Below, in pieces: positions 62,508 to 64,000 of a DNA stretch of 64,000 nucleotides. The stretch is from NCBI GenBank assembly GCA_964425195.1, contig CAYRLG010000002.1, positions 166,726 through 230,725 on the forward strand. The letters run 5' to 3'. The translations under genes were made by a program, and so were the position numbers. Within the stretch, counting starts at the first letter, position 1. Each line of letters starts with the position of its first letter. The DNA comes from Desulfamplus sp964425195. Its GTDB lineage: Bacteria; Desulfobacterota; Desulfobacteria; Desulfobacterales; Desulfobacteraceae. The notes below the pieces were generated by a model, which saw only the letters and a program-made list of their open reading frames with translations, had not been told where the DNA came from and did not search any database.

Positions 62508-64000
62508 TTGAATCTGATGGAAATTTTGATACAGACAGTAGGTGGACTCGGGCTTTTTATCCTCGGTATGAAGATGATGACCGAAGGTCTTGAGATGACA
62601 GCAGGGCATAGAATCAAAAAAATCCTAAGTGCAATCTCATCAAATAGAGTTATAGGGTGTCTTACTGGTGCAGGAGTTACAGCAGTTATTCAATCGTCAT
62701 CTGCAACAACAGTTATGCTCATAGGTTTTGTTGGTGCTGGTATTATGAGCTTTGAGCAGGCTGTCGGAGTTATTCTTGGTGCAAATGTTGGTACAACTAT
62801 GACAGCTCAAATGATCTCTTTAAAGCTAACTGGTCTTGCCTTGCCCGCGATTGCAGTTGGTGTTCCTATTAAATTCTTCTCAAAAAGCCGCTATTATCGT
62901 CATATTGGAGAGATTATTTTAGGATTTGGACTGCTCTTTTACGGAATGACTGTTATGGGTGATGGACTTGCTCCAATAAAATCCGATCCTGATTTTGTTG
63001 CCTTTTTCACCAAATTCAATACAGATTCAATTACTGGTATCATTTTATGTGTGGCTGTTGGAGCAATGGTAACTATTATGGTACAATCATCATCTGCTAC
63101 AGTTGGTTTGACCATGACGCTTGCATCTCAAGGTTTAATTAGTTTTCCTACAGCTATGGCGCTTGTTTTAGGTGAGAATATAGGAACTACCATAACAGCA
63201 GAACTTGCAACAATCGGCTCTGCAAGTCTAAGTGCACATAGAACAGCAAGAGCACATACACTTTTTAATGTAATTGGTGTTGGTATGATGGTGCTAATTT
63301 TTCCACTTTTCATAAAATTAGTTCTGTTTTTAACCAGTGCAATGGGAGCTGGCGATGTTGCACTCAAAGCCGACGGACAGTATGTAAATGTCGGCAGATA
63401 CATTGCAAATGGTCATACCCTCTTTAACGTAATTAATGCCTCTTTCTTCCTTATTTTTCTTCCAATACTTACCAAAACCGCTATCAAGCTCTCTCCTAAA
63501 GAGAAAAAAACAGAACGTTACAAACTTCCAATTTTTGATACGAGATTCATTGATTCTCCTATTGGTGCTCTTGCCAAAGTTCAGGGTGAGGTTATTAAAA
63601 TGGCTGAATTCACAAGAAATCGTCTGCATAATATTTATAAGTGCATAAAGGTTAGAGACGATGATAAGTTAGGTGAAAGAGAGGCTGTAGAAGAGCATAT
63701 TGATAAGATGCAGCTTGTTATTACCCAATATTTAACAACGATTTATCAAGGTGGGGTAAGCGAATATGAAGCAAATGAGATATCTGAGATGATGCGTATC
63801 ACAAATAATTTAGAAAGAATTGGAGACTCTATGGAAAACGCCTCCAAAACAATTGAGAGGATGTATAATCAAGAGATATCTTTAAGTGAAGAAGCCTTAA
63901 ATGATCTTGAAGCTATAGCAAAAGAGGTGGATCTCTTTTTTGAGATGGTTGTAAAGGCTATGAAAGAGAAGCCTGAAGATTTTTTTGAAAAGGCTGAGGC
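62508..64000 (+). CDS. Na+/phosphate cotransporter family protein with PhoU-like tail (3' partial)
   Basis: An NptA/PF02690-type membrane protein. Two copies of the repeat signature are seen: GVTAVIQSSSATTVMLIGFVG with GVILGANVGTTMTAQ, and MVTIMVQSSSATVGLTMTLA with ALVLGENIGTTITAEL. After the membrane part a PhoU-like helical domain begins (MMRITNNLERIGDSMENASK). The start is TTG 62508, seven bases after aaaagggggg; ATG 62517 in the same frame is too distant from it. The frame is open at the end of the window, so the C-terminus is missing. It imports phosphate or a similar anion with sodium. Confidence 0.9.
   Translation, partial: MNLMEILIQTVGGLGLFILGMKMMTEGLEMTAGHRIKKILSAISSNRVIGCLTGAGVTAVIQSSSATTVMLIGFVGAGIMSFEQAVGVILGANVGTTMTAQMISLKLTGLALPAIAVGVPIKFFSKSRYYRHIGEIILGFGLLFYGMTVMGDGLAPIKSDPDFVAFFTKFNTDSITGIILCVAVGAMVTIMVQSSSATVGLTMTLASQGLISFPTAMALVLGENIGTTITAELATIGSASLSAHRTARAHTLFNVIGVGMMVLIFPLFIKLVLFLTSAMGAGDVALKADGQYVNVGRYIANGHTLFNVINASFFLIFLPILTKTAIKLSPKEKKTERYKLPIFDTRFIDSPIGALAKVQGEVIKMAEFTRNRLHNIYKCIKVRDDDKLGEREAVEEHIDKMQLVITQYLTTIYQGGVSEYEANEISEMMRITNNLERIGDSMENASKTIERMYNQEISLSEEALNDLEAIAKEVDLFFEMVVKAMKEKPEDFFEKAE

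Noticed and set aside
1..64000. tRNA, rRNA or riboswitch genes
   Set aside because: I found no T-arm consensus in a cloverleaf context, no rRNA segments and no recognisable riboswitch core on either strand; a covariance-model search would be the decisive check.

Overview
This is an AT-rich chromosomal window from a sulfate-reducing bacterium of the Desulfobacterota, most probably Desulfobacteraceae-like. The main evidence is qmoB-qmoC, which carry electrons from the menaquinone pool to APS reductase, and an AhbB siroheme decarboxylase of the alternative heme pathway. A D-/L-lactate oxidation block of the kind found in sulfate reducers (GlcD/Fe-S pair, LutC, fused LutB-LutA) agrees with this. 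I cannot fix the genus. Several genes start with TTG behind a strong Shine-Dalgarno sequence.

Layout. 1-3.7 kb: qmoB (5' truncated) and qmoC. 3.8-5.7 kb: a cold-shock protein, then a GGDEF diguanylate cyclase behind a near-perfect sigma-54 promoter. 5.9-11.6 kb: a chemosensory operon, cheA-cheD-HDOD-cheY-cheX-cheB, with no cheW, cheR or receptor gene; CheA has an internal MshEN-like module. 11.9-16.9 kb: radical SAM protein, solute-binding protein, transketolase, MetE-like protein. 17.1-23.8 kb: tetrapyrrole genes (Met8-like, CcsA/HemX-like, hemA), dksA, a single-frame PHP-phosphoesterase/RNase III fusion, a GGDEF remnant and an Elp3-like radical SAM gene.

24-32 kb: tgt and an O-methyltransferase on the minus strand, then a receiver-STAS response regulator overlapping a giant STAND/TPR/BTAD regulator, then a saccharopine-dehydrogenase-like gene. 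32-38.4 kb (minus strand): acyl-CoA dehydrogenase with its TetR regulator, EamA transporter, LysR regulator, coaD, rsmD. 38.4-44.1 kb: an NtrX-like regulator and an NtrY-like kinase separated by a type II restriction-modification pair. The NtrX-like protein has GAFPQA where sigma-54 activators have GAFTGA.

44-57 kb: a divergent lactate/2-hydroxyacid regulon. The minus strand carries glcD-like, Fe-S subunit, a FadR-type GntR gene, then ntrY. The plus strand carries TRAP dctP-dctQ-dctM, lutC, lutB-lutA fusion and a CoA-transferase. Two near-identical palindromes (TGGT-N3-ACCA) sit next to the two divergent promoters, so one repressor could control both arms. Three copies of a 33-34 bp inverted repeat occur only between genes of the plus arm, and one abuts a decayed REP-associated transposase. 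57-64 kb: a small Cys-pair protein, an MBOAT O-acetyltransferase with an SGNH-like partner, ahbB, a B12-type radical SAM gene and the start of a Na/Pi cotransporter.

The most unusual items are the PHP-RNase III fusion, which would join an RNase AM-like 5' exonuclease to RNase III; the split NtrYX pair with its altered GAFTGA loop; the paired operators of the lactate regulon; and the REP/RAYT relic inside that regulon. No tRNA, rRNA, CRISPR array or intact insertion sequence was seen.
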